A stretch of DNA of 64,000 bases from Bacteroidales bacterium (GCA_016707785.1 JADJGZ010000004.1:1-64000), one strand, 5' to 3'; counted from the stretch's first letter, positions 27,313 through 36,164 are shown. A program made the numbers and translations. Notes: generated by a model from the letters alone, not told the origin.

Positions 27313-28236
27313 TCAGCCTCTTCCCCATTCCATTTTGGGATAAGGATGTTCCCATATTACAGTCTTTTGCCAGCTTGCACCTGCATCATTGGAGGTCATA
27401 ACAAACAGGTCATGCTCCCAGCTGCCCGCCATGAAAGCCAGTTTGTCACCCTGTGGTTCAGCGAAAGCATAACAGTCGCCATTGAAATCAAGAAAGTCGG
27501 CAGTATCCATCCCTGGCAGTTGCACAGCAAGATCGGCCCAGGTATTTCCCCCATCAGTGGAGCGATAGTACAAAAGGGCTCCGTTCATGCCTTTGTAGAC
27601 GAGTCCCCCGTTGCCAGTGGGTGCGGAGAGGGCAAAAATATGCACCAGCTGGTGATCAGTGCCTGAAGTCACCATTCGTGGCCAGAGGAATCCGCTAACC
27701 TCTTCCGGCTTCGGGATATCGCTTTCTGTCCATATTTCGGAGCCTTTTTGTACAGAAGTGATCATGTGTAAAGGCGTAGTTCCGCTCCGGTGGTTAACGA
27801 TGATTTCTCCATTCTCACCCCAGCGGGCAATGGAAGGCCAGCCGGTCCTGACAGTTTCAATGCGTTGTTCAGGTATGGGCCTCCATGAAAGGCCGTCAAA
27901 GTAATTATACCCGGTTCCCCGGTCGCTGTATGCAGTTGCTGAGTGTCCCATGGTCCAGACAGCTGATAGGGTTCCGTCGGGGAAGCCGATAAAGCGTCCG
28001 GAGGGGCTGCCGGTAAGGGTTTGTAGGTCGTAGCGTGTAGTCCCTATGGTATCTTCCATAAAGCTGAGTGGTCCGGCAGGGCTCATCAGCAGGTTTTCGG
28101 GGAAAAGCTGAGGACTTGTCCTGCTTACAGGAAAGGCTTTGTTTTCCAGGTGAGTCGAAACCGGAACCCTTGTGGGCTGGGCGTTACAGACGAAAAATAA
28201 AAGGCTGGCCAGCGCAAAGAGGAGATAATATTTCAT
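27313..28236 (-). CDS. T9SS-exported BNR/sialidase-like propeller protein, N-terminal part
   Basis: It starts with a signal peptide (MKYYLLFALASLLFFVCNAQ). BNR-type Asp-box segments are visible (YRSTDGGNTWADLAVQLPG, MTSNDAGASWQKTVIWEHP). The product with 26400-27260 has about 600 residues and ends in a T9SS sorting domain, so it should be secreted and fixed to the surface. Substrate or enzymatic activity cannot be claimed. Propellers of this kind include both hydrolases and binding proteins. Confidence 0.75.
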   Translation of the reverse strand: MKYYLLFALASLLFFVCNAQPTRVPVSTHLENKAFPVSRTSPQLFPENLLMSPAGPLSFMEDTIGTTRYDLQTLTGSPSGRFIGFPDGTLSAVWTMGHSATAYSDRGTGYNYFDGLSWRPIPEQRIETVRTGWPSIARWGENGEIIVNHRSGTTPLHMITSVQKGSEIWTESDIPKPEEVSGFLWPRMVTSGTDHQLVHIFALSAPTGNGGLVYKGMNGALLYYRSTDGGNTWADLAVQLPGMDTADFLDFNGDCYAFAEPQGDKLAFMAGSWEHDLFVMTSNDAGASWQKTVIWEHPYPKMEWGRG

Positions 28237-28770
28237 CTGAATGGAATAATAATTAAAACATATATGTTAGCAGATCAAATATACAAAATAGTTTCACCTG
28301 GGTAAACGACTTGCTAAGTTCCAAGTCTAAAGTCCCAAGTCCCAAGTTCCAAGTCTCAAGTCCCAAGTCTCAAGTCCCAAGTCTTAAAGTTCCAAGTCTA
28401 AAGTTCCAAGTCTCAAGTCCCAAGTCTCAAGTCCCAAGTCTTAAGTGCGGTGGATGGAACGCGGATGACGCGGATTCCTACGCGGATCCGTCAGCTGACG
28501 GACGGATTAATTCTCTTAATTCAACAACTTGTAATAATACAGAAGAATTAGGGGTATGGGATAAAGTCCATAAATCCCAAAATCAAAAATCCGAAATCAA
28601 AAATCCGAAATCAAAAACAAAGGCTCCCCTTCAGGGCATCTCCTCATCTCCACATCTCCTAATCTCCTCATCTCCACATCTCCACATCTCCTAATCCCCT
28701 AATCTCCTCATCTCAAATTTCTAAATTGTCGAATTGTCGAATTTTCCAATTGTCGAATTGTCGAATTAAC
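28237..28770. repeat. Composite low-complexity word arrays downstream of pheT
   Basis: Four word arrays follow each other: AAGTCCCAAGTCTC variants (28318-28441), AAATCCGAAATCAAA variants (28570-28620), ATCTCCTCATCTCC variants (28630-28715) and AATTGTCGAATTGTCG variants (28716-28768). Words are 8-14 bases with point differences, directly adjacent and without spacers. A frame of 127 codons across this array is an artefact. Similar words in reverse complement lie on the other side of pheT. Confidence 0.7.
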
Positions 28771-31248
28771 CTACCTTCTCACCTGCGCCCCAAGTTCTTT
28801 CTCAAGGCTTTCGGCAAGCCGCTTCATCATCTTTTCCACTTCCTGGTCGGTGAGGGTTTTTTGTGTATCCTGAAGGATAAAGCTGATGGCATAAGACTTT
28901 TTACCGGCTTCAATTTTATCGCCTTCATATACGTCGAAGAGATTCACAGCTTTCAGCAGTCCTTTACCCACACGGTAAGCAAGGCTTTCGACAGAAGCGA
29001 AGGTAACAGACTGATCAAGCAGCAGGGCCAGGTCGCGGCGGACTTCAGGGAATCGGGGAACCTCACTATACTTCACATTCTCGGGATTCACCTCTTTCAA
29101 TAAAGACAGCCAGTCGATTTCGGCATAATAAACATCCTGCTTGATATCAAAGGATTTCAGCACCGATGCTGTGAGTTTACCCATACTAACCAACGGCTTA
29201 CTGTTTAATGTGAAAGCCTCTGCTGCTGAGAATATCCGCTGATCAGCTTCTGCCGGCTGCAGTTTCCATAATCCCAGTCCAACCTTACGGAATACTGAGA
29301 ATACAAATGATTTAAGATAGGTATAATCTACGGTCTGTTCTTTCCTGTACCAGCTTTCATTTTCCTGCTTACCGGTAAGGTAGATGACCAGTTTTTTCTT
29401 TTCTGTGAATTTCTTTGTCACTTTGGCATCAGCGGGTTGACCTGCATTTCTTGAATAAACGGTACCAAATTCATAGAATTTAAGGTCATTCTGCCTGCGG
29501 TTCAGGTTATAGGAAATGGACTCGAGGCCGCTGAAGAGTAGAGTCTGGCGCATCACTTCCAGGTCACGGCTGAGGGGATTCAGGATCTTCACACATTGAT
29601 CAATGGGGAAGGCTTCTGATTTCTCATAATAGGCGGAACTGCTCAGTGAGTTCGTTAGGATTTCGTTGAATCCGTTTGCTGACAGGAAATCAGCCACCAG
29701 GTTCTGTACCCTTTCCGGATCAGGCTTGTGGCTGTATGAGAGGGAGGAATGCACAGCAGTAGGCATTTCCACATTATTATAACCATAGATACGCAGTACT
29801 TCTTCCACAACATCTGCTTCGCGCTCCACATCCACTTTAAAAGGGGGAATTGCCAGCGTGAATCCTTCGGCTGTTTCAGCCATTATTTCAATATCAAGCG
29901 ATTCCAGTATCTCCCTGATGGTATTACGCCCAATTGCTTTACCAATCAGTGCTTCCATCCTTTGAATGCTGACTTCTACTTCCCTGTTTTCCACTTTCAC
30001 CGGGTAAACATCCACGATATCGGATGACAGACTTCCGCCTGCAATCTCCATCATCATAACCGCTGCCCTTTGAAGCGCATAAATGGTCATATTGGGATCG
30101 GTGCCCCTTTCGAAACGGAAGGAGGCATCGGTTTTCAATCCATGCAGCTTAGAGGTTTTGCGGATATGGGTAGGATCGAAATAGGCACTCTCCAGGAAGA
30201 TGGAAGTTGTTTTTTCAGTTACACCTGATTTTTCTCCTCCGAAGACACCTCCGATACACATGCCTTCAACGGAATTGCAGATCATCAGGTCGTCGGCTCC
30301 CAGGGTACGTTCCACTCCGTCGAGGGTGATAAACTTAGTCCCGGCAGGCAATTTCTTCACTATCACCTGGTTTCCGGCAATCTCAGCAGCATCAAAAGCA
30401 TGCAGGGGTTGCCCGGTTTCCATCAGGACAAAATTGGTAATATCCACGATATTGTTGATAGGCCTTAGTCCGACAGCCTTCAGCCGGTCCTTTAGCCAGG
30501 CCGGTGATTCCTGTACTTTCAACCCGGTAAGCGTCAATCCTGAGTACCGCTTACAGGCTTCAGGATTTTCGATAGTTACGCTAATGGGCAGTTCTTTGGT
30601 ATGACCGATGGGCACTTTGTCCCATTGTATAAGCGGTTTGGTAAAGGGAATGGTGGCATGCTGGGTTTCCCTGTTTTTAAGGGCTGCGGCCAGGTCGCGG
30701 GCAACACCGAAATGCGAAGCGGCATCTGAACGGTTTGGCGTGATGGCTACTTCAAGAACAGTATCGGTACTGACACTGAAATATTCGGCAGCAGGCATCC
30801 CAATGGTGGCATTTTCATCCAATACCATAATGCCGGCATGAGAATCACCCAGTCCGAGTTCATCTTCCGCACAGATCATGCCTTCTGAGGGTTCACCCCG
30901 GAGTTTAGATGCTTTGATCGTAAATGATTCTTCTCCTTTATAGATAACAGTTCCAACTGTTGCCACAGGCACTTTTTGTCCGGGTGCCACATTAGGTGCC
31001 CCGCAAACGATATCGAGTACTTGCCCGTTCCCGACATCAACCTTGCAGCAGGTGAGTTTATCGGCGTTTGGATGGCGGCTGGTGGAGAGCACATGTCCGA
31101 TCACCACGCCCTTTAATCCTCCCTTAACAGACTCAAAATCCTCAAATGCTTCCACTTCAAGGCCACAGTCGGTGAGGATACGGCCGATTTCAACAGGGTC
31201 TAACGGGGTGGGGATATACTCTTTCAGCCAGTTGCAGGAGATTTTCAT
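28771..31248 (-). CDS. pheT: Phenylalanine-tRNA ligase beta subunit
   Basis: The 825-residue length is normal for bacterial PheT. Domains in order are: an N-terminal EMAP/YtpR-like tRNA-binding OB fold (about 40-150, VVIGHVLSTSRHPNADKLTC), the B3/B4 domain (about 215-390, with RPINNIVDITNFVLMETGQP and HAFDA), the B5 domain (about 405-475), the catalytic-like core (RQTLLFSGLESISYNLNRRQ) and the FDX-ACB anticodon-binding domain (about 730-825, PEVRRDLALLLDQSVTF). It works with PheS (not in this window) as a heterotetramer charging tRNA-Phe. Its start lies 14 bases from a good -7 element. Confidence 0.97.
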   Translation of the reverse strand: MKISCNWLKEYIPTPLDPVEIGRILTDCGLEVEAFEDFESVKGGLKGVVIGHVLSTSRHPNADKLTCCKVDVGNGQVLDIVCGAPNVAPGQKVPVATVGTVIYKGEESFTIKASKLRGEPSEGMICAEDELGLGDSHAGIMVLDENATIGMPAAEYFSVSTDTVLEVAITPNRSDAASHFGVARDLAAALKNRETQHATIPFTKPLIQWDKVPIGHTKELPISVTIENPEACKRYSGLTLTGLKVQESPAWLKDRLKAVGLRPINNIVDITNFVLMETGQPLHAFDAAEIAGNQVIVKKLPAGTKFITLDGVERTLGADDLMICNSVEGMCIGGVFGGEKSGVTEKTTSIFLESAYFDPTHIRKTSKLHGLKTDASFRFERGTDPNMTIYALQRAAVMMMEIAGGSLSSDIVDVYPVKVENREVEVSIQRMEALIGKAIGRNTIREILESLDIEIMAETAEGFTLAIPPFKVDVEREADVVEEVLRIYGYNNVEMPTAVHSSLSYSHKPDPERVQNLVADFLSANGFNEILTNSLSSSAYYEKSEAFPIDQCVKILNPLSRDLEVMRQTLLFSGLESISYNLNRRQNDLKFYEFGTVYSRNAGQPADAKVTKKFTEKKKLVIYLTGKQENESWYRKEQTVDYTYLKSFVFSVFRKVGLGLWKLQPAEADQRIFSAAEAFTLNSKPLVSMGKLTASVLKSFDIKQDVYYAEIDWLSLLKEVNPENVKYSEVPRFPEVRRDLALLLDQSVTFASVESLAYRVGKGLLKAVNLFDVYEGDKIEAGKKSYAISFILQDTQKTLTDQEVEKMMKRLAESLEKELGAQVRR

Positions 31249-31268
31249 GATTCAATGGTTTATGAGTG

Positions 31269-31276
31269 CAAAAGTA
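31269..31276 (-). promoter_or_regulatory. -7 promoter element of pheT
   Basis: On the minus strand the sequence reads TACTTTTG, a match to the Bacteroidota -7 consensus TAnnTTTG. It lies 21 bases before the pheT ATG, so the leader would be short. No clear -33 TTG was seen. Confidence 0.45.
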
Positions 31277-31298
31277 GGGTTTTTAGGGAAATGTGCTA

Positions 31299-31485
31299 AT
31301 TTGGCAATTCGGCAATTTGACAATTCGGCAAGGGAAGCCTTTTCGACAATTTCCCGAAGGGAAGCCTTTGGCTCGACAATTTAGAAATTTAGAAATTTAG
31401 AAATTTGAAAATGAGGAGATGAGGAGATCGGGAGCTGGGAGGGGAGATGAGGAGATGAGGAGAGGTGAGAATTTGAGAATTTGGA
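31299..31485. repeat. Composite word arrays upstream of pheT
   Basis: AATTCGGCAATTTG variants (31299-31330), AATTTAGAA variants (31378-31407) and GATGAGGAG variants (31411-31465) occur in this order. They are the reverse complements, at the word level, of the arrays at 28630-28768, so pheT lies between inverted arrays. Confidence 0.6.
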
Positions 31486-31567
31486 AATTCCGTTTGGGAG
31501 GGCTTTTAGTTTAGATTATTTCTAACAGATTCTCAAAGAAGACAGTCTGTAAATGACAAAGAAATTA

Positions 31568-31617
31568 TTCGTGTATATTCGTGGGACATTCGTCTGTAAA
31601 TCGACGGATTCGTGGAC
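31568..31617. repeat. ATTCGTG word repeat
   Basis: Degenerate copies of ATTCGTG(TA/GGAC) occur four times in about 50 bases, ending in a T6 run. It is the same family as at 6836-6868. Confidence 0.45.
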
Positions 31618-31680
31618 TTTTTTCTTGTCAGAACAAAAACATCCTTTAATGGTTAAAATATTATCCAAAAATTGAGCTAT

Positions 31681-32088
31681 ATGTCCCCAAAAATATTTGT
31701 CAATCTGCCTGTATCCGACCTGAAAAGGGCAATGTCTTTTTATGAAGCCATTGGTTTTAAAAACAATCCACAGTTCTCGGATGAAACTGCTGCCTGCATG
31801 GTAGTAAGTGAAGAAATCTATGTAATGATACTCACTCATGAGAAATTCAGCCAGTTTGTTAATAAAGACATTTGCAATACCAGGTCACAGGTTGCAGCCA
31901 TTCTATCCCTAGAAATGGAAAGCAATGCAAAGGTTGATGAACTGGTTACCAAAGCATTGGCTGCCGGTGGCAATGAAAGCCGTGAGGCGATGGTGATGGA
32001 TTTTATGTACCAGCGTTCCGTTGAAGACCCCGATGGTCATAACTGGGAATTCTTTTATATGGATATGAGTAAATTCCCAACTGCATAA
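31681..32088 (+). CDS. VOC family (glyoxalase/bleomycin resistance-like) protein
   Basis: The ATG at 31681 gives 135 residues starting MSPKIFVNLPVSDLKRAMSF. An upstream TTG at 31672 is less likely. The two beta-alpha-beta-beta-beta modules are clear: VNLPVSDLKRAMSFYEAIGF and the second with VEDPDGHNWEFFYMDMSKFP, where the E of WEFF is a usual metal ligand. This resembles the YaeR/PhnB-like clade of VOC proteins, and the substrate is unknown. It lies one base before the DUF6157 gene, so the two are cotranscribed. Confidence 0.85.
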   Translation: MSPKIFVNLPVSDLKRAMSFYEAIGFKNNPQFSDETAACMVVSEEIYVMILTHEKFSQFVNKDICNTRSQVAAILSLEMESNAKVDELVTKALAAGGNESREAMVMDFMYQRSVEDPDGHNWEFFYMDMSKFPTA

Positions 32089-32089
32089 C

Positions 32090-32509
32090 ATGGAGAATCA
32101 ACATTCAACCAATTATTACAACACTTTTATAAAGGTTTCGGAAGATAGCAAAGCAACGGAAGCAATAGTCCCGCCGGAAAAGCCCGGACAGATGACTGTG
32201 GCCACCATTGAACTGGACCTGATATTGAAGAATCCATATTCTTTTACATCTGATGAAGTCTTATTCAGGGTGCATAGCCTCAAAAAAGAGGTTCCTGATT
32301 CAGATTTCGGCCGGGAATGGGAGCAGTACTTCTCGAAAGGACAAGCCTGTTTACGCTGTTCACCATTGGTAAAAACATATGGATGGGGCATTCATCACAA
32401 TGCCGAAGGAAAGGTAGCCCTCATTCCAAAAGGTAGCCCGGAATATGATGCCTTTGCTTCCGATCCCAACCTGAAACAGCTTTTCGGGATGAGATCCTCA
32501 AAAAAATAA
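32090..32509 (+). CDS. DUF6157 family protein
   Basis: The 139-residue cytoplasmic protein has YYNTFIKVSEDSKATEAIVP near the start, HSLKKEVPDSDFGREWEQYF-SKGQACLRCSPL in the middle and YGWGIHHNAEGKVALIPKGS at the end, which match the DUF6157 family. It has a CxxC-like pair in CLRC. The function is unknown. The stop of the VOC gene and this start are one base apart, a tight operon. A GC-rich hairpin repeat follows the stop. Confidence 0.8.
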   Translation: MENQHSTNYYNTFIKVSEDSKATEAIVPPEKPGQMTVATIELDLILKNPYSFTSDEVLFRVHSLKKEVPDSDFGREWEQYFSKGQACLRCSPLVKTYGWGIHHNAEGKVALIPKGSPEYDAFASDPNLKQLFGMRSSKK

Positions 32510-32530
32510 ACCTGTCAGGTAGTCCGGGTT

Positions 32531-32565
32531 TAGTCCGGGTGCGACTTGGAGTCGCGCCCGGACTA
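32531..32565. repeat. REP-like GC-rich hairpin
   Basis: Arms TAGTCCGGGTGCGACT and AGTCGCGCCCGGACTA pair over 16 positions with one mismatch and a 3-base loop. A partial extra copy (AGTCCGGGTT) stands just before. There is no T-run, so it is more like a REP element than a terminator, although it may stabilise the end of the VOC-DUF6157 transcript. Confidence 0.6.
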
Positions 32566-32645
32566 TAAGAATTGGCGGATTCGTGGATCCCTTTCATTCT
32601 AATTTCTGGTATATTTGTTTTAATTACAGACAATCCCATTAAACC

Positions 32646-33083
32646 ATGGATGAATTCTTATCAGCTGCAATAGCTGAAGCAAAAGCAGGCCTTTCAGAAG
32701 GGGGTATTCCCATTGGATCGGTACTGGTTCATAAAGGCAGGATACTCGGAAGGGGCCACAATCAAAGGGTACAAAAAGGCAGTGTTGTGCTGCATGCCGA
32801 AATGGATGCCCTTGAAAATGCCGGCAGGCAAAAGGCTTCTGTTTACCGGGAATGCACCCTTTATACCACCTTATCCCCATGTCCAATGTGCACAGGAGCG
32901 ATTCTGCTTTATGGGATTCCAAAAGTGGTGATTGGCGAAAACCGAAGCTTTATGGGTGGTGAAGAACTCCTGAAGGCTCATCAAGTGGAAGTAACCGTTG
33001 TCGATAGTCCAGAATGTATCAGCATGATGGAAACTTTCATGATTGAAAAGCCAGAATTGTGGAATGAGGACATTGGGGTGTAA
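32646..33083 (+). CDS. Cytosine deaminase, yeast FCY1-like
   Basis: The 145-residue protein belongs to the zinc-dependent cytidine/deoxycytidylate deaminase fold. Zinc and catalytic residues are H50 and E52 (VLHAEMDAL) and C79 and C82 (SPCPMCTGA). Spacing (2, 27, 3) equals that of yeast cytosine deaminase, and other segments also agree with that enzyme (EGGIPIGSVL, GRGHNQRVQKGS, ALENAGR, LYTTLSPC, YGIPKVVIGEN, ELWNEDIGV). It should convert cytosine to uracil in pyrimidine salvage. It is not related to the amidohydrolase CodA. It is a single gene on the plus strand. Confidence 0.85.
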   Translation: MDEFLSAAIAEAKAGLSEGGIPIGSVLVHKGRILGRGHNQRVQKGSVVLHAEMDALENAGRQKASVYRECTLYTTLSPCPMCTGAILLYGIPKVVIGENRSFMGGEELLKAHQVEVTVVDSPECISMMETFMIEKPELWNEDIGV

Positions 33084-33107
33084 TCACTCCCTGTTTACTC
33101 TTTGTAC

Positions 33108-33147
33108 TGCATTTCAGTGATGCACCTGAGGCGATCACTGAAATGCA
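33108..33147. terminator. Bidirectional terminator between convergent genes
   Basis: A perfect 14-base-pair stem (TGCATTTCAGTGAT/ATCACTGAAATGCA) with a 12-base loop lies between the deaminase stop and the propeller-gene stop. T-rich sequence lies on both sides. Confidence 0.65.
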
Positions 33148-33155
33148 TCATTTAT

Positions 33156-35480
33156 TTACCTGACAACAATCCTGATGGATTCTGTATTTCCGTCAGCCGA
33201 TAACCTGGCAACATAAATCCCTTTGCCTGTCATGCTGCCAGACTGGTTGAGCAGGTCCCAATGGATTGTATTCAGCCCTTTTTCCCTGGAATCATTTAAT
33301 AGTTCATTAACAAGTCGTCCCTGGATATCATATACTGATAATTTTGCTTTTCCTGAAGTCTTTAAAAGGAAGCTGATATCAACCTTTTCACTTGCAGGAT
33401 TAGGCATTGCAGTCATTGAAGATTCCGGCCGGGTGCTGACAGATTCCTGAACGCCTACCGTGCCTGTAACCACATCTAAAACAGCAATTCCTCTGCCCAG
33501 GCAACTCATCCATAACTCATAGCCGTTGGCAGTCGGACGAACTTCAAGGTCTTTGATCGTGCTGTTGGGTAATCCGCCCCATTGTGGCACTCCACCGGGT
33601 GATGAGGGTAAAGCTTCTACTGTTACCCCATCATACCATAAGATACCGGAATTGGTAGAAGGATATTCAGAATCATATTGCATCCACAGGCGTCCATCAG
33701 GTGTAATGGTCAGTGGGCGGACATGTTCCCCCGGGAAAGGCCAGCCCTCATCATACGACCAGGTTTGATAATCGCCTGTATTGGCATCATATCGTATCAA
33801 TGTGCTTCCTGTACTGGTGAATTGCGACCAGGTGCCAGTCCACATAATCCCATTCTGATCTGCGGCAATTCCGGTAAACCAGGCGGCTGAACCGGGAAAA
33901 TTCTCAATAGGCAGTGACAATGTCGTATTTCCATCGGTACGTAATATTTCATAATCCGTAAGAGCCCATATATTCCCTGGAATTGCAGGGTCCGGTATTA
34001 CTTTACTTCCCCAGCCCACGATAGGAACTGAAATCCATTGCGCGTTATTCTCATTATAATATCGGAGACTGTAGTATTCCCCGATACTCCATAATTTACC
34101 ATCTGAACCTTCGACAAATCCTTCCGAACTTGTCATAAAATCCTCCAAAGCATTGAAACTACTGCCATCCCATGCATGTATTCCATGGAAAGTCGGGTTA
34201 ATGACGATATCCCCATTCGAAGGCCTGGCATAGATTGCCTGTGTATTGTCGGCTTCAAAAGGAAAAGGATAACCAAGTCCATAGGTATAAGGGTTGAAGC
34301 CTGTCCAGCGGGAGCCGTCAAATTTCTGAAATCCACCTACACCGCTTCCTGCATTCCCACAGAACCATACATTTCCTTGTCCGTCGATGGTAAGGTCCTC
34401 AACAAAATAATCTATTTGGGAGGTATTGGTAATCCTGTACCTCTGCCAGGAGCCGGTGTTAAAATCTCTTTTGGCAGCCCCTGTTGCTCCACATACCCAT
34501 ACATTTCCCTGATCATCAGTATCAACTGAATATGAAGTAACATTTGGTTCCCAAGTGCCGTAATTATTCCAGTTTGTACCATCGAACATCCAGGTTTCAG
34601 CATTTGCGGTCACCAGCAGTGCTTTCCCATCGCCATAGGCTTTAAAGGCATCAATATAATAGCTAATATTTTCATAGGGAGGGGTTGGATATACCCATGT
34701 CCCATCCGGGCGCTGATATTCCAGTGTTTCCCAGTTCCCATTGTCTGACATCCTCAAGGCCCAGAAATTCCCGGCATCATCTACACAATCTTTACCAGGA
34801 AGGCCGGCGATATCACCAATGGCTTCCGGGGTATAATTAGTATAAGTCTGGGTGGCACTGTTAAAAGTGAAGACAGAACCAAAATAGGTATCTGCTGACC
34901 AAACCAGGTAGCTTCCATCAGGCTTGGGCTGGACAGCAATACGGACATTGGACCCTTCCCAGGAAGTCCAGTCATCAGATGTTGGATCATAGCGAACCAA
35001 AGCTCCACTAGTGAACCAGATAGAGCTGTCGGGTGCAAGGTCGATATCCATGGTGAAACCTTGGAGATCAGAATTGGACATCCCAAAATTCTGCATTGAA
35101 GAGATCCCTGTTTGAGGGTTAAATCTTAGCGCCCCGGTAAAGGATCCCATCCAGAGGTTATGATTATAATCTTCAACAATATCATGAAGCTGAATATCCC
35201 CATTATCAAATGAACCCATGACCTGGTAATCCACATTTGAATAATTAATCCATTTATTCTCCGACTGATCAAATTTAGCTACTCCACCCTCTCCCCAATC
35301 CCCGGTGTTAGCAGCAATATAAGGATCACCGTTTTCATCTACCCAAAGGGAAGTGGCGACATCACCCTGGATCCCGGTATTTCCCGGACGGTAATAGCGC
35401 CAGGAATATTCTGGTTTGGATTGCGCCAAAAGAACAAAAGGCAGAAAAAGGAATGGAATAAGGGTAAGTAGATTTTTCAT
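33156..35480 (-). CDS. T9SS-exported two-component-regulator-type propeller protein
   Basis: The 774-residue protein has a signal peptide (MKNLLTLIPFLFLPFVLLAQ). About ten repeats of the form LTIDGQGNVWFCGNAGSGVG or DLAPDSSIWFTSGALVRYDP are typical of the Reg_prop/SMP-type propellers seen in hybrid two-component proteins, but here there is no kinase. The C-terminus (AMPNPASEKVDISFLLK..., AKLSVYDIQGRLVNELL, GKGIYVARLSADG) is a T9SS sorting domain with FlgD-like character. It should be secreted and surface bound. The ligand is unknown. Confidence 0.85.
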   Translation of the reverse strand: MKNLLTLIPFLFLPFVLLAQSKPEYSWRYYRPGNTGIQGDVATSLWVDENGDPYIAANTGDWGEGGVAKFDQSENKWINYSNVDYQVMGSFDNGDIQLHDIVEDYNHNLWMGSFTGALRFNPQTGISSMQNFGMSNSDLQGFTMDIDLAPDSSIWFTSGALVRYDPTSDDWTSWEGSNVRIAVQPKPDGSYLVWSADTYFGSVFTFNSATQTYTNYTPEAIGDIAGLPGKDCVDDAGNFWALRMSDNGNWETLEYQRPDGTWVYPTPPYENISYYIDAFKAYGDGKALLVTANAETWMFDGTNWNNYGTWEPNVTSYSVDTDDQGNVWVCGATGAAKRDFNTGSWQRYRITNTSQIDYFVEDLTIDGQGNVWFCGNAGSGVGGFQKFDGSRWTGFNPYTYGLGYPFPFEADNTQAIYARPSNGDIVINPTFHGIHAWDGSSFNALEDFMTSSEGFVEGSDGKLWSIGEYYSLRYYNENNAQWISVPIVGWGSKVIPDPAIPGNIWALTDYEILRTDGNTTLSLPIENFPGSAAWFTGIAADQNGIMWTGTWSQFTSTGSTLIRYDANTGDYQTWSYDEGWPFPGEHVRPLTITPDGRLWMQYDSEYPSTNSGILWYDGVTVEALPSSPGGVPQWGGLPNSTIKDLEVRPTANGYELWMSCLGRGIAVLDVVTGTVGVQESVSTRPESSMTAMPNPASEKVDISFLLKTSGKAKLSVYDIQGRLVNELLNDSREKGLNTIHWDLLNQSGSMTGKGIYVARLSADGNTESIRIVVR

Positions 35481-35505
35481 ACGGAAATATTTATTTGATG
35501 GATTG

Positions 35506-35513
35506 CAAACTTA
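35506..35513 (-). promoter_or_regulatory. -7 promoter element of the 35480 propeller gene
   Basis: The minus strand reads TAAGTTTG, matching TAnnTTTG, 26 bases before the ATG. The expected -33 position is A/T-rich without a clear TTG. Confidence 0.4.
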
Positions 35514-35744
35514 TGAGGTTCATTAAGAGTGATAAAAAACTTTTGGCTTTACTGGAATAAATTTCGGTTGAACAGGTATAATCCGGCACTGAATCAAACA
35601 TCTGACGGTAGAAAAGGTTTTGCAATGTGAAAATACCCGACGGTCATCAGGAATACATCATAAAGGAAAGAAGACAAACGAACCTTTTCTTACTTTTACT
35701 AGCATGAGTTTTATCTGAAATTTCCACCTCAATAGACTACGTTA

Positions 35745-36164
35745 ATGGAAACCAGTGTTTTTTTCGACAAATCACATCCTCCAACCGAACAAAAGTTGGC
35801 AGAAGTATTAGAGAACACATACCCACTCTGGACTGCGTTACGAGAATATGTCCATGAACAATACCCTGCCGCAGAGGATCAATGGAGCTTTCCGGGGGCA
35901 AAATATGGCTGGGGTTTCCGGGTAAAGGATAAAAAAAGGGCAATCATCTATCTGCTGCCCAGGGAAAAGTTTTTTATGGCAGCTTTTGTTTTCGGACAAA
36001 AGGCTACTGACCTCATTCTGACTAGTGAATTGGCTGCAGAAATCAGAACAGAACTAGCCACAGCAAGAGTGTATGCAGAAGGACGAGGTATCAGATTAGC
36101 TGTTTATGATGCTGCTATCCTCCCTGATATACAGGAATTGATAAAGATTAAACTCTCTCACTAA
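35745..36164 (+). CDS. DUF3788 family protein
   Basis: The protein has 139 residues, is cytoplasmic, and shows YPLWTALREYVHEQYPAAED, WSFPGAKYGWGFRVKDKKRA, IIYLLPREKFFMAAFVFG and ARVYAEGRGIRLAV. This is the pattern of DUF3788 proteins (about 135-145 residues), which resemble the YdhG/DUF1801 fold. The function is unknown. It is a single-gene unit separated from the next operon by 267 AT-rich bases. Confidence 0.8.
   Translation: METSVFFDKSHPPTEQKLAEVLENTYPLWTALREYVHEQYPAAEDQWSFPGAKYGWGFRVKDKKRAIIYLLPREKFFMAAFVFGQKATDLILTSELAAEIRTELATARVYAEGRGIRLAVYDAAILPDIQELIKIKLSH

Noticed and set aside
28311..28694. Open frame of 127 codons through the word arrays
   Set aside because: The product is a repetition of SPKSQVPS-like units caused by the repeat period. 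There is no start context and no family.
28318..28768. CRISPR array
   Set aside because: The repeat words are adjacent without unique spacers of constant length, and no cas gene is present.
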